Shown: in pieces, positions 15,183 to 22,638 of the stretch | How positions within the stretch are numbered: position 1 is the stretch's first letter | Layout: each line of letters begins with the position of its first letter | Assembly (NCBI GenBank): GCA_003136395.1 | Contig: PLEH01000120.1 | Span: 1 to 51,496, forward strand | Length of the DNA: 51,496 nucleotides | Origin: Phenylobacterium sp. | Lineage (GTDB): Bacteria; Pseudomonadota; Alphaproteobacteria; Caulobacterales; Caulobacteraceae | Direction of reading: 5' to 3' | The notes under the pieces: model-generated | The model's input: only the letters and a program-made list of their open reading frames with translations | Told to the model about the DNA's origin: nothing | Databases searched by the model: none | Position numbers and translations under genes: made by a program

Positions 15183-16496
15183 CTACTTCCCCCAGGTCGC
15201 GATGAGACCCACCGCGGCGGCGGCCATGACGGCGGTGGCGAGCCAGCCCACGGTCTTCAGGCCGCGGCCGAGCTGGAAGCCGCCCATGGCGGTCTTGTGG
15301 CTGGAGAGGTGCATCATCAGGACCATGACCGGCACGGCGACGACACCGTTGATCACCGCGCTCCAGAACAGCGCCTTGATCGGATCGATGGGGCTGTAGT
15401 TGAGCAGCACGCCCAGCGCCGTGGCGACGGCGATGGTCCAGTAAAAGGCCTTGGCGCGGCGCGGCTTGCGGGCCAGGCCCACGTGCCAGCCGAAGGTCTC
15501 GCCCAGCGCATAGGCCGACGAGCCGGCCAGGACCGGCAGAGCCAGGAGGCCCGTGCCGATGATGCCGATGGCGAAAACGGTGAAGGCGAAGCGCCCGGCG
15601 ATGGGACGCAGGGCCTCGGCGGCCTGGGATGAGGTCTGGATGTCGGTGATCCCGTGGGCGTGCAGCGTCGCCGCGGTGGTCAGGACGATGAACAGGGCCA
15701 CGGCATTGGAGAAACCCATGCCGACGTAGGTGTCCAGGCGGATGCGGCTGAGCTCGGCCGGCGCCTGCTCGGGCGCGCGTTCCAGCGGCTTGGCGTCGGT
15801 GCGTTCCTTGACCTCCTCGACCTCCTCCTCCGCCTGCCAGAAGAACAGGTAGGGGCTGATGGTCGTGCCCAGCAGCGCCACGACCACGGTCATGTAGGCC
15901 GGCGTGAAGCTGATCTGCGGGATCACCAGGCTCCTGGCCACCTCGCCCCAAGGCGTATGGACGATGAAGACCACGCCCACATAGGCGAACAGCGACAGCG
16001 TCAGCCACTTCAGGATCGAGACATAGCGGGAGTAGCGGGAGAAGACCTCCAGCAGCACGGTGCCCAGCCCGAAGATCGCGGCGTAGACGAGCTGTGGTCC
16101 GCCGATCAGCAGCTTCAGGGCCGCGCCCATGGCGCCCAGGTCCGCGCCCAGGTTGATGACATTGGCCACCACCAGCAGGGTCACGATCGAATAGACCACC
16201 GGCGCCGGGTAGTGCCGCTTCAGGTTGCCGGCGATGCCGCGGCCGGTGACCCGCCCGATCCGCGCGCTGATCTCCTGGATGGCGCACATAAGCGGCCAGG
16301 AGAACAGCAGGACCCAGGAGAGGCCGAAGCCGAACTGGGCGCCGGCCTGGGAATAGGTCGCGATGCCCGAGGGGTCGTCGTCGGAGGCGCCGGTGATCAG
16401 ACCCGGGCCCAGCACCTGCAGCAGCGGCGGCCGCTCCGGCTGCTTGACGCCCCGATGTGGCCTGGGGCGGATCTTCGGCGGCGCAGGGTCACTCAT
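15183..16496 (-). CDS. Nramp-like divalent metal transporter
   Basis: Inner-membrane protein of 437 residues with about 11 helices. Helix 1 has the Nramp signature GASDDDPSGIATYSQ, keeping the metal-binding Asp but with DPSG in place of the canonical DPGN. The helix-6 motif MPH of Mn/Fe transporters is replaced by TISPYLFFW, with no methionine, so selectivity may differ from MntH, for example towards a harder ion. A soluble loop QAEEEVEEVKERTDAK follows. It is last in a run of six minus-strand genes starting with the cytochrome lipoprotein and is 78 bp from copC. Confidence 0.85.
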   Translation of the reverse strand: MSDPAPPKIRPRPHRGVKQPERPPLLQVLGPGLITGASDDDPSGIATYSQAGAQFGFGLSWVLLFSWPLMCAIQEISARIGRVTGRGIAGNLKRHYPAPVVYSIVTLLVVANVINLGADLGAMGAALKLLIGGPQLVYAAIFGLGTVLLEVFSRYSRYVSILKWLTLSLFAYVGVVFIVHTPWGEVARSLVIPQISFTPAYMTVVVALLGTTISPYLFFWQAEEEVEEVKERTDAKPLERAPEQAPAELSRIRLDTYVGMGFSNAVALFIVLTTAATLHAHGITDIQTSSQAAEALRPIAGRFAFTVFAIGIIGTGLLALPVLAGSSAYALGETFGWHVGLARKPRRAKAFYWTIAVATALGVLLNYSPIDPIKALFWSAVINGVVAVPVMVLMMHLSSHKTAMGGFQLGRGLKTVGWLATAVMAAAAVGLIATWGK

Positions 16497-16574
16497 GGAA
16501 ATCCGGTCCCGTGAATTCCCGAGCCTAACGCCACAGCCGCGCCAAGGCTCCGCCTATCCCGCGAAGCCTTCCGC

Positions 16575-16928
16575 CTATTTGACGGTGAAGCCGAAGGTCC
16601 CGTCAGTCTCGTGGCCGTCCTCGGTCTTCATGTGCCAGGTGACCCTGTAGGCGCCGGCGGCGAGCGCGCCGGTCAGGGGCACGGTGACGACCTTCCTGGT
16701 CTTGTCCAGCGCCATCGGGCCGCTGGCGACCGCGGCGCCCGAGGGGCCCGCGACCTTCACGCTCGAGGCGGCCGGCACGAGCTCTTCGCTGTAGCGCAGG
16801 GTGAGCGCCTTGGGGGCGGCGACGGTGGTCCCGACCTTGGGCGTCGCCTGGATGAGCCGCGCGTGGGCCTGGGCCTGTCCGGCCGCGATGAGCACAACGC
16901 CGGCGGCGATCAGAAATATCTTACGCAT
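16575..16928 (-). CDS. copC: CopC domain periplasmic copper-binding protein
   Basis: Protein of 117 residues with a signal peptide (MRKIFLIAAGVVLIAAGQAQA) whose cleavage would leave H22 as the N-terminal residue (HARLIQATP), the classic Cu(II) ligand of CopC. The immunoglobulin-like domain ends with TWHMKTEDGHETDGTFGF, supplying the conserved Asp/His. It probably binds Cu(II) in the periplasm. I chose the ATG at 16928, where the signal peptide starts. No CopD is seen next to it. It follows the outer-membrane protein gene by 10 bp. Confidence 0.88.
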   Translation of the reverse strand: MRKIFLIAAGVVLIAAGQAQAHARLIQATPKVGTTVAAPKALTLRYSEELVPAASSVKVAGPSGAAVASGPMALDKTRKVVTVPLTGALAAGAYRVTWHMKTEDGHETDGTFGFTVK

Positions 16929-16938
16929 GAAAAGTCTC

Positions 16939-17850
16939 CTACCAGATGGGCTTGCCGATCGACCTGGGGAACAGGTCGTCGAGGAAGAAATGCGCCTGCA
17001 CGACGAACCCCGCGCCACGACCGCTCTGGCGGTTGATCGGCAAGGTCGCTTCCGCGCCGAGCTGGAACCGTCGCCCCGACCAGATCAGGCCGGGATTGAC
17101 CGTCCCGGTCGTCCGGGCGCCGGAGGTGTTGGCGACGGGGGTCTCGAAGGCGGCCTCCACGACGGGCGTCAGGTGGTTCACGAAGTCCGGAAGACCATAG
17201 TCCTTCACGTGCGAGGACAGGTACGGAAAGCTGTATTCCAGCGCCAGGCCATAGCGCAGAACCCTGGCGTTGGCGTCCGGCCCGTCGTGCGCGCGGCTGG
17301 GCAGGGCGTAGCCGACCAGGCCCGTCACCGCGAAGGGGCGCGCCCAGGCCAGGCCGTCGGGAAGCTCGCCCGCGCCCTTGCCGAAATAGAAGGTCGGCGT
17401 GAACGTCGAGTGATGCTCGGCGCCCACCTGATCGGCGCCGGTCCGCGCCCATTCGGCGCTGAGCCCCACGGCCAGGATGGCTTCGTGCTCGGGGCTGGCG
17501 ACGAACTGGTATTTCACCGTGGTCTCGAGGTTCTGGAAGCCCTGGACCTTGCCGGCGCCGGGGGTCCTGAGCCGGGTCCAGGTCTCGCCGAACGACACGC
17601 CCAGCCGGCTGGTCAGCCGCTTGGAATATTCCCCGGAGACGTCGAGCTCGCGGGCGGCGGGATCGTCGCCGGTTTTGAAGGACGAGACGGTCGGGAGCGA
17701 GAGCTCGTCGGCGACGCCCGGGTCGTCGGTGGCGATCGTCGCGGGGAAGAAGCGGTCGCCGACCACGGCGTGGGCGCAGGCAGGTTGGGCATAGGCGCTG
17801 AGCGCGGCGGCGAGGCCGGCCGAGCATCCCAGGAGGGTGGCGTTGCGCAT
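16939..17850 (-). CDS. Outer-membrane beta-barrel protein of the metal locus
   Basis: Protein of 303 residues with a signal peptide (MRNATLLGCSAGLAAALSAY...CAHA) and a beta-barrel-like mature sequence: repeated amphipathic strands such as FQNLETTVKYQF, GLALEYSFPYLS, RFQLGAEATLPI, and a final GFVVQAHFFLDD. The start at 17850 gives the signal peptide; a longer frame to 18378 overlaps the DUF2946 gene and is rejected. Similar proteins often sit beside CopC in Alphaproteobacteria. Function unknown; outer-membrane location is inferred. Confidence 0.75.
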   Translation of the reverse strand: MRNATLLGCSAGLAAALSAYAQPACAHAVVGDRFFPATIATDDPGVADELSLPTVSSFKTGDDPAARELDVSGEYSKRLTSRLGVSFGETWTRLRTPGAGKVQGFQNLETTVKYQFVASPEHEAILAVGLSAEWARTGADQVGAEHHSTFTPTFYFGKGAGELPDGLAWARPFAVTGLVGYALPSRAHDGPDANARVLRYGLALEYSFPYLSSHVKDYGLPDFVNHLTPVVEAAFETPVANTSGARTTGTVNPGLIWSGRRFQLGAEATLPINRQSGRGAGFVVQAHFFLDDLFPRSIGKPIW

Positions 17851-17933
17851 GGGCGCTCCGGAGGATCTGAGGATTCCTGCGCCGCGGCGCGCGGGCCTGC
17901 TCAGGCCGCCGCCGGACGGGCGAGAGGGTAGGC

Positions 17934-18347
17934 TCAGACGAAGGTCGGGGGCGCTCGTGGCGCCTGTTCGCGGTAGCGCGGGACGGCCGCTGGCGAAGCC
18001 TGGGTCGCGACCGGCGCTGCGGTCAGACTGACGAAAGCAGACTTGCCCGAGGCCAGGGCGATTTCGAAGGCCGGCGCGGCCTGATGGCCGGCGAAGGCGC
18101 AGAGGTCGTGGCGCTGGGCCGACTGCGGCTTGGCGGGCTCGGGTTTGGTGGCGTGGCCTTGGCGGTCGAGCTGGACGAGATGGCTGCCGTCGGCCGTGCA
18201 GATGACCAGGGGCGCGCCGAGCACGCCCTGCGGGTTGGGCATCCAGCCGGGCGGCGTCGCGGCCCGAAGCAGCAGCGCGGCCAGCAACAGCAGCAACATC
18301 CAGGGGCGGTTCGCCCGCGATGACGTCGCTCTTTTGGACCCGGCCAT
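17934..18347 (-). CDS. DUF2946-like protein
   Basis: Protein of 137 residues with a basic N-terminus and one hydrophobic segment (PWMLLLLLAALLLRAA) followed by ATPPGWMPNPQGVLGAPLVICTADG and a HDLCAFAGH motif, then a Pro-rich tail ending PRAPPTFV. This arrangement (GWMP, ICTxxG, CxFxxH, proline-rich tail) fits DUF2946, found beside copper genes and TonB receptors. The Cys/His residues may bind copper, but this is unproven. It is 58 bp downstream of the TonB receptor stop and 83 bp before the outer-membrane protein. Confidence 0.65.
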   Translation of the reverse strand: MAGSKRATSSRANRPWMLLLLLAALLLRAATPPGWMPNPQGVLGAPLVICTADGSHLVQLDRQGHATKPEPAKPQSAQRHDLCAFAGHQAAPAFEIALASGKSAFVSLTAAPVATQASPAAVPRYREQAPRAPPTFV

Positions 18348-18405
18348 GACCGCGTGGGTCGCAGGATGCGGAGGTCATGTCAATTTCCGAGGGATCGGAG
18401 CGGCC

Positions 18406-20649
18406 CTAGAAGGCGTAGGTCAGGGCGAAGCGCGCCGAGCGCGGCTCTTCCGGGTGGATCTGGTAGCACGTCGACTCCCGGGTGATCTCGCAGTTCGGCG
18501 TCGGCCCGCCGGGCGCAACGCGCGTCTGATAGAAGTAAGCCGAGCTGTTCAAGTGGCTGTCGGCCAGATTGAAGACCTGCAGTTCCGCCTTCAGCCGGTC
18601 GTTGATCGTATAGCCGATGTTCAGATTGATCTCGCTATAGCCCTTGTCCTGCGGGTTCGCGTCGCCGTCGCTGATCGGATAGGCGCCGAGCTTGCGCCAC
18701 TGCAGCCCGCCGAACCACGGGCCCGCGTTGTTCACCAGAACGCCGAACGAGCCGATGAAGCTGGGCGCGTTGGCGATGGACGTGCCGTCGAGCTGGAACA
18801 GCGCAAGCGTCGCGGCCGAGGCGCGGTAGTGCGCCTGCGAAAACGCCAGGTCGGTGTTGAACTCCAGCCACGGGAGCGGCCGAAACTGCGCCGACACCTC
18901 GATCCCCTGCCGGCGGCTGGGGGCGCTGGCGGTGTCTTCGCCCTCGTCGGCCACGTAGCGCTGCTCGGACTGGAAGTCTTCGCGGAACACCGCCACCTGC
19001 ACCTGGGTCTTCGGGATGAGGTCGGTGCGCATTCCGACCTCGAAGCCCTCAGCCGGCGCCAGCAGGGGGGTGCGGCCCAGGAGGCCCGGCTGGCCCTCGC
19101 CGGGCACCGTGCCGAACACGCCGCGCACATCCTCGGAGTGGAAGCCGCGCCCGGCGCTGACGTAGAGTTCGGTCTTGTAGAAAGGACCGACCGCGATGCT
19201 GCCTTTCGGCTGCAGCAGCGTCTGCGACGTCGCCCCGGAGAAGCCGGTCGTCAGGCTGCGGTCGTGGGCGTTGTAGACCTCCTCGCGCAGGCCCGCCGTC
19301 ATCCGCAGCCAGTCGGTCCAGTGGACCGTGACCTCGCCGAAGAGACCGAGGTCGTTCAGGCGCGCGGTGTCCGAGGTGCAGGCGCCGCCAAGGGCGCGGA
19401 ACGCCACCGCCTGGGCCGGATCGGTGTGCGCGTCGGCCGGCGCCGGCAACTGCCCGGCCGTCGGCGACGCGGGCAGGCCGATGTTGCAGTAGTCGAGGAC
19501 GGCGCGGCCCACGGTGTGCCGCCGGTCGATGAAGACGTCGTCGTAGCGGTCCTGGAAGCCGACCTGGCCCTCCACGCCGATCCCCATGATGTCGGCGCCG
19601 CGGCTCAGGATCGCGTTCAGGCCCAGGGTCGTGCGCGCCTCGTCCTGCTGCTCCTGGTCGCCGTTCACGGGGTCGAACAGGAAATGGGTGAAGTCGTTCC
19701 AAAGGATCATCCGCGACCGGATCGCGAAGCCATCGACGTTCAGCGTCCAGCGGTCGCCGCCGCGCGCGAAATGGCCGGAGAGGCTCATCCGCTCGGACTC
19801 GCTGCGATCGGTCGGGTCCAGCGTCCCGAAACGGCCAATTGCGCCCGCGTCGATCGCCCGCGCCGGCTGGTCCGTGAGCAGGCCGCCGCCGCTCTTGTAG
19901 TACATCGCCGTCAGCGCATAGCCGTCGGCGGCCACGCCCTGGCTCAACCGCGCGGCCGCCACGACCTTGCGGAAATTTTCCGGCGGCGACCATGGCCCGT
20001 CGAAATGCGAGGCGGCGCCCGCCACCCAGAGCCGCCTGTCCTCGCCGAGGTGCATCGTGCCGCCGGCGTAGAGTTCCTGATCCCGTTGCGTGCCGACGGT
20101 GGCCGACACCGTGTTCGGAAGGTCATCGATCAGATTCACATGGGTCGAGCCCACGGCGCCGAAATCGCCGATCTCGGCGTAGTAGGGCCCCTTGGTGTAG
20201 TCGAGCCCACCCACGACCTGAGGGATCAGGAAGTTCTGGTCGGAGTAGCCCTGGCCATGGGCGTTCGTCGGCCGGTTCACCGGCATGCTGTCGACGAAGC
20301 TCGCGAAGTCCGTGCCGTGGTCAAGGTTGAAGCCGCGCAGCAGGTATTGGTTGGCCTTGCCCTCGCCGGAGTGGATCGTCACCACCAGACCCGGCACGGT
20401 CTCATAGAGCTGGCCCACGCGGAAGATCGGCCGCAGCTCGACCTCCGTGCGTGTGATTACGCCCTGGCTCGCGGTGTCGGCCGTCCCCAAGAGGTCCTGG
20501 CGCGACGCGGTGACCACGACCTCGCTGACCTGGCCCGGCGGGGCCGCGTCGTCCGCCGCTCGAGCCGCCTGGACGCGCAGCGCCAGGACGGCCGCGGTCG
20601 CGAGCAGCGCGAGTTTTCCCCCTGCGCGAGCGCGCATGGCCAGAATCAT
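18406..20649 (-). CDS. TonB-dependent outer-membrane receptor
   Basis: Receptor of 747 residues with a signal peptide ending near ARAADD, TonB box-like QVSEVVVTASRQDLLG, and a plug domain with LYETVPGLVVTIHSGEG, QYLLRGFNLDHGTDFASF and GGLDYTKGPYYAEIGDFG. The 22-strand barrel finishes with SARFALTYAF and a terminal Phe, as expected for BAM recognition. The ATG at 20649 is used; upstream codons lie in non-coding sequence. Its place between a cytochrome lipoprotein and DUF2946/CopC genes suggests uptake of a copper or other metal complex. Substrate inferred only from context. Confidence 0.93.
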   Translation of the reverse strand: MILAMRARAGGKLALLATAAVLALRVQAARAADDAAPPGQVSEVVVTASRQDLLGTADTASQGVITRTEVELRPIFRVGQLYETVPGLVVTIHSGEGKANQYLLRGFNLDHGTDFASFVDSMPVNRPTNAHGQGYSDQNFLIPQVVGGLDYTKGPYYAEIGDFGAVGSTHVNLIDDLPNTVSATVGTQRDQELYAGGTMHLGEDRRLWVAGAASHFDGPWSPPENFRKVVAAARLSQGVAADGYALTAMYYKSGGGLLTDQPARAIDAGAIGRFGTLDPTDRSESERMSLSGHFARGGDRWTLNVDGFAIRSRMILWNDFTHFLFDPVNGDQEQQDEARTTLGLNAILSRGADIMGIGVEGQVGFQDRYDDVFIDRRHTVGRAVLDYCNIGLPASPTAGQLPAPADAHTDPAQAVAFRALGGACTSDTARLNDLGLFGEVTVHWTDWLRMTAGLREEVYNAHDRSLTTGFSGATSQTLLQPKGSIAVGPFYKTELYVSAGRGFHSEDVRGVFGTVPGEGQPGLLGRTPLLAPAEGFEVGMRTDLIPKTQVQVAVFREDFQSEQRYVADEGEDTASAPSRRQGIEVSAQFRPLPWLEFNTDLAFSQAHYRASAATLALFQLDGTSIANAPSFIGSFGVLVNNAGPWFGGLQWRKLGAYPISDGDANPQDKGYSEINLNIGYTINDRLKAELQVFNLADSHLNSSAYFYQTRVAPGGPTPNCEITRESTCYQIHPEEPRSARFALTYAF

Positions 20650-20680
20650 CGGAAATCCCCCAGGATTTGCTGTCGAGCGG

Positions 20681-20692
20681 CCGCCTAGGCGG
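20681..20692. repeat. Palindrome over the cytochrome stop codon
   Basis: CCGCCTAGGCGG is a perfect palindrome (extends by G/C on each side) and contains the TAG stop. It lies in the 35-bp gap before the TonB receptor and might form an mRNA hairpin affecting relative expression. Confidence 0.35.
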
Positions 20693-21245
20693 CGGGCTTG
20701 AACTTCTGCTGCTTGGCCTTGATGTCGGCGGGCCATTCCGGCAGCGGATTGCCCTGGGCCGGGCCGTTGGCCTTGATGCCCGGGTCGATCACGTACTCTT
20801 TGTGGCAGGCCGTGCAGATCAGATAGACCTTGGCGCCCTCCGCATAGGTCGCGGCCTTGTCGTGCTTCTCGGCCGCGGCCTTGGCGAGAACCGCCTCGGC
20901 GGTGAGCTGCTGGGCGAACTTGTCGAAGTCCGCTTCCGGCGCCCGCGGACGGCCCGGCAGCTGCAGGGCGTTGCCGGCCTCAATGAGGACGGCCGCGGCC
21001 GTTTCCATCTGCTCCCAGCCCTCGTCGGTGGTGGGCGACAGGTCCTTGGTGCCCTTGGCGGTTTCCTCGGTGCCGGAGCCCTTCCAGTAGGCGAAGGAGG
21101 CCGGATCGACCACGTGGCCCATGAACTCCTTCATGTCCAAGGCGTCGGTGTTGTATTTCGCAAGCGAGGGCGGCGGCGCAGGCTTCTGCGGCGAGCAGGC
21201 GGCGAGCAGAGCAGCGCAGGCCGCAAAGGTGATCAGGCGCTTCAA
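20685..21245 (-). CDS. Cytochrome c lipoprotein
   Basis: Mono-haem cytochrome, 186 residues, with lipoprotein signal (MKRLITFAACAALLAAC) and lipobox LAAC-S. Haem site C144-T-A-C147-H148. The TTG start at 21245 is preferred because it follows GAGGGAACGACC and gives a perfect lipoprotein signal; an ATG at 21281 would add 12 polar residues. The fold matches the exported cytochrome at 8557 (FMGHVVDPASFAYW; EAGNALQLPGRPR versus EAGNLLMMDGRAR). It is first in the six-gene metal locus and might reduce the imported metal; this role is speculative. Confidence 0.85.
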   Translation of the reverse strand: MKRLITFAACAALLAACSPQKPAPPPSLAKYNTDALDMKEFMGHVVDPASFAYWKGSGTEETAKGTKDLSPTTDEGWEQMETAAAVLIEAGNALQLPGRPRAPEADFDKFAQQLTAEAVLAKAAAEKHDKAATYAEGAKVYLICTACHKEYVIDPGIKANGPAQGNPLPEWPADIKAKQQKFKPAA

Positions 21246-21305
21246 GGTCGTTCCCTCGGCAGACTTGTTGCGGCAAGCCATACTTTGCCATTCGCTCCGG
21301 CGTCC

Positions 21306-21343
21306 GGTTAAATACGGTCTCCGGGGGGTTACAGAAGGTTACA
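21306..21343. promoter_or_regulatory. Direct repeats GGTTAmA upstream of the membrane regulator
   Basis: GGTTAAA (21306-21312), GGTTACA (21327-21333) and GGTTACA (21337-21343), starting 21 and then 10 bp apart, about two and one helical turns. Tandem direct repeats at this pitch suit OmpR/CadC-type winged helices, one of which is encoded just downstream. Role inferred. Confidence 0.45.
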
Positions 21344-21348
21344 ACTGT

Positions 21349-22638
21349 TTGTCTGCCGATGACAGCGAGGGGGAGTCTGACCAGATTGCGGTGCTGGCCG
21401 CGCGCCTGCGAGCCCGCCACGCGCTGGGGCGTTCCGACGGGCTGAACCGACTGTTCGACTACCTCGCCGAATGCGCCGTCGCGGGCGGCCGTCCGAAGGA
21501 GTTCGAGGTGGCGGCCGCGGTCTTCGGGCGCACCTCGGCCTTCGACGGTTCGCAGGACGCCTCGGTGCGGGTGGCGGTGCACCGGCTGCGCCGCAAGCTC
21601 GACGACTTCTATTCCGGCGCCGGCCGCGACGAGGCGGTGCGGCTCGCGATCCCCAAGGGCGAGTACCGGATGGTCGCCGAGCCCCGGCCCCGCGACGCCA
21701 TCGCCGCGGCCCCTGTGCGACCCTGGAGCCGCTATGCGGTGGCCGCCTTAGCCGTGATGGCCGTGCTCAACCTCGCCGCCTGGGGCGTCTTCTGGGCCAC
21801 GCACGGGACCGAACGCACCTTGGCGCAGGTGCAGGCGCGCGCACCGTGGGCGTCGCTGCTGAAGGCCGAAACCCCGACTCTGCTGGTGATCGGCGACTAC
21901 TATATCTTCGGCGAGATCGACGAGCGGGCGGGGATCAACCGCCTGGTCCGCGAATACGGCATCAACAGCCGCGAGGACCTCGACGCCTGGCTGATGGACA
22001 ACCCCAAGGCCCAGGGCAGCTACCGCGACCTCGACCTCTACTACCTGCCGGTGGGCGCGGCTTTCGCGCTCAGGAGCATCGTGCCGATCATCAGCCGCGG
22101 CGCCGCGCACAGCGAGGCCCTGCACGTGGTGATGGCCTCGGACCTGACGGCGGAGATGCTGAAGCGCAACAACATCGTCTACCTGGGTTACCTCTCCGGG
22201 CTCGGCGTGCTGCGCGCCCCGGTGTTCGCAGGCTCGCGGTTTTCGTTCGGCGAGACCTATGACGAGCTGATCGATTCCCAGTCTCACAAGACCTACGTCA
22301 GCCAGGAAGGCGGCCCCAGCCCCGGCTATTCGAACGGGGGAGACGCGAGCCGCCGCGACTACGGCTACGTCACCGCCTTCAAGGGGCCGGCCGGCAACCG
22401 CATCGTGGTGATCGCCGGCGACCGCGACACCGGCCTGATGCAGGCGGCCGAGGCGCTCGCCAACCCCGAGGCTCTGAAAGCGCTGGCCAGGGGCGCCGGC
22501 GGCGACAGCTTCGAGGCGCTCTACGAGGCCCAGGGCATCGGCCGCTCCAGCCTGGGCGGGCGGCTGCTGATCGCCGCGCCGCGCAAGGCCGTGAACCCCT
22601 GGACGGAGCAGACCAACCAGACCTTCCCGGCGGGCTAG
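21349..22638 (+). CDS. CadC/ToxR-like membrane-anchored transcriptional regulator
   Basis: 429 residues from a TTG at 21349, preceded by AGAAGG; GTG at 21388 is an alternative, and the frame open to 21121 runs through the divergent gene. An N-terminal winged-helix domain (RVAVHRLRRKLDDFY, then IPKGEYRM) precedes one transmembrane helix (about 129-150, YAVAALAVMAVLNLAAWGVF). The ~270-residue periplasmic domain resembles no family I can name (LLVIGDYYIFGEIDERAG, VMASDLTAEMLKRNN). This layout is that of one-component membrane regulators. It is divergent from the cytochrome-TonB-CopC-Nramp run, which it may control through nearby direct repeats. Its stop overlaps the convergent gene's stop (CTAG). 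Confidence 0.8.
   Translation: MSADDSEGESDQIAVLAARLRARHALGRSDGLNRLFDYLAECAVAGGRPKEFEVAAAVFGRTSAFDGSQDASVRVAVHRLRRKLDDFYSGAGRDEAVRLAIPKGEYRMVAEPRPRDAIAAAPVRPWSRYAVAALAVMAVLNLAAWGVFWATHGTERTLAQVQARAPWASLLKAETPTLLVIGDYYIFGEIDERAGINRLVREYGINSREDLDAWLMDNPKAQGSYRDLDLYYLPVGAAFALRSIVPIISRGAAHSEALHVVMASDLTAEMLKRNNIVYLGYLSGLGVLRAPVFAGSRFSFGETYDELIDSQSHKTYVSQEGGPSPGYSNGGDASRRDYGYVTAFKGPAGNRIVVIAGDRDTGLMQAAEALANPEALKALARGAGGDSFEALYEAQGIGRSSLGGRLLIAAPRKAVNPWTEQTNQTFPAG

Noticed and set aside
15096-15632. Plus-strand frame across the type A repeat and Nramp gene
   Set aside because: It runs through a palindromic repeat and antisense of a conserved transporter.
18130-20688. 852-residue plus-strand frame
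   Set aside because: Antisense to the TonB receptor, which has a signal peptide, plug and terminal Phe.
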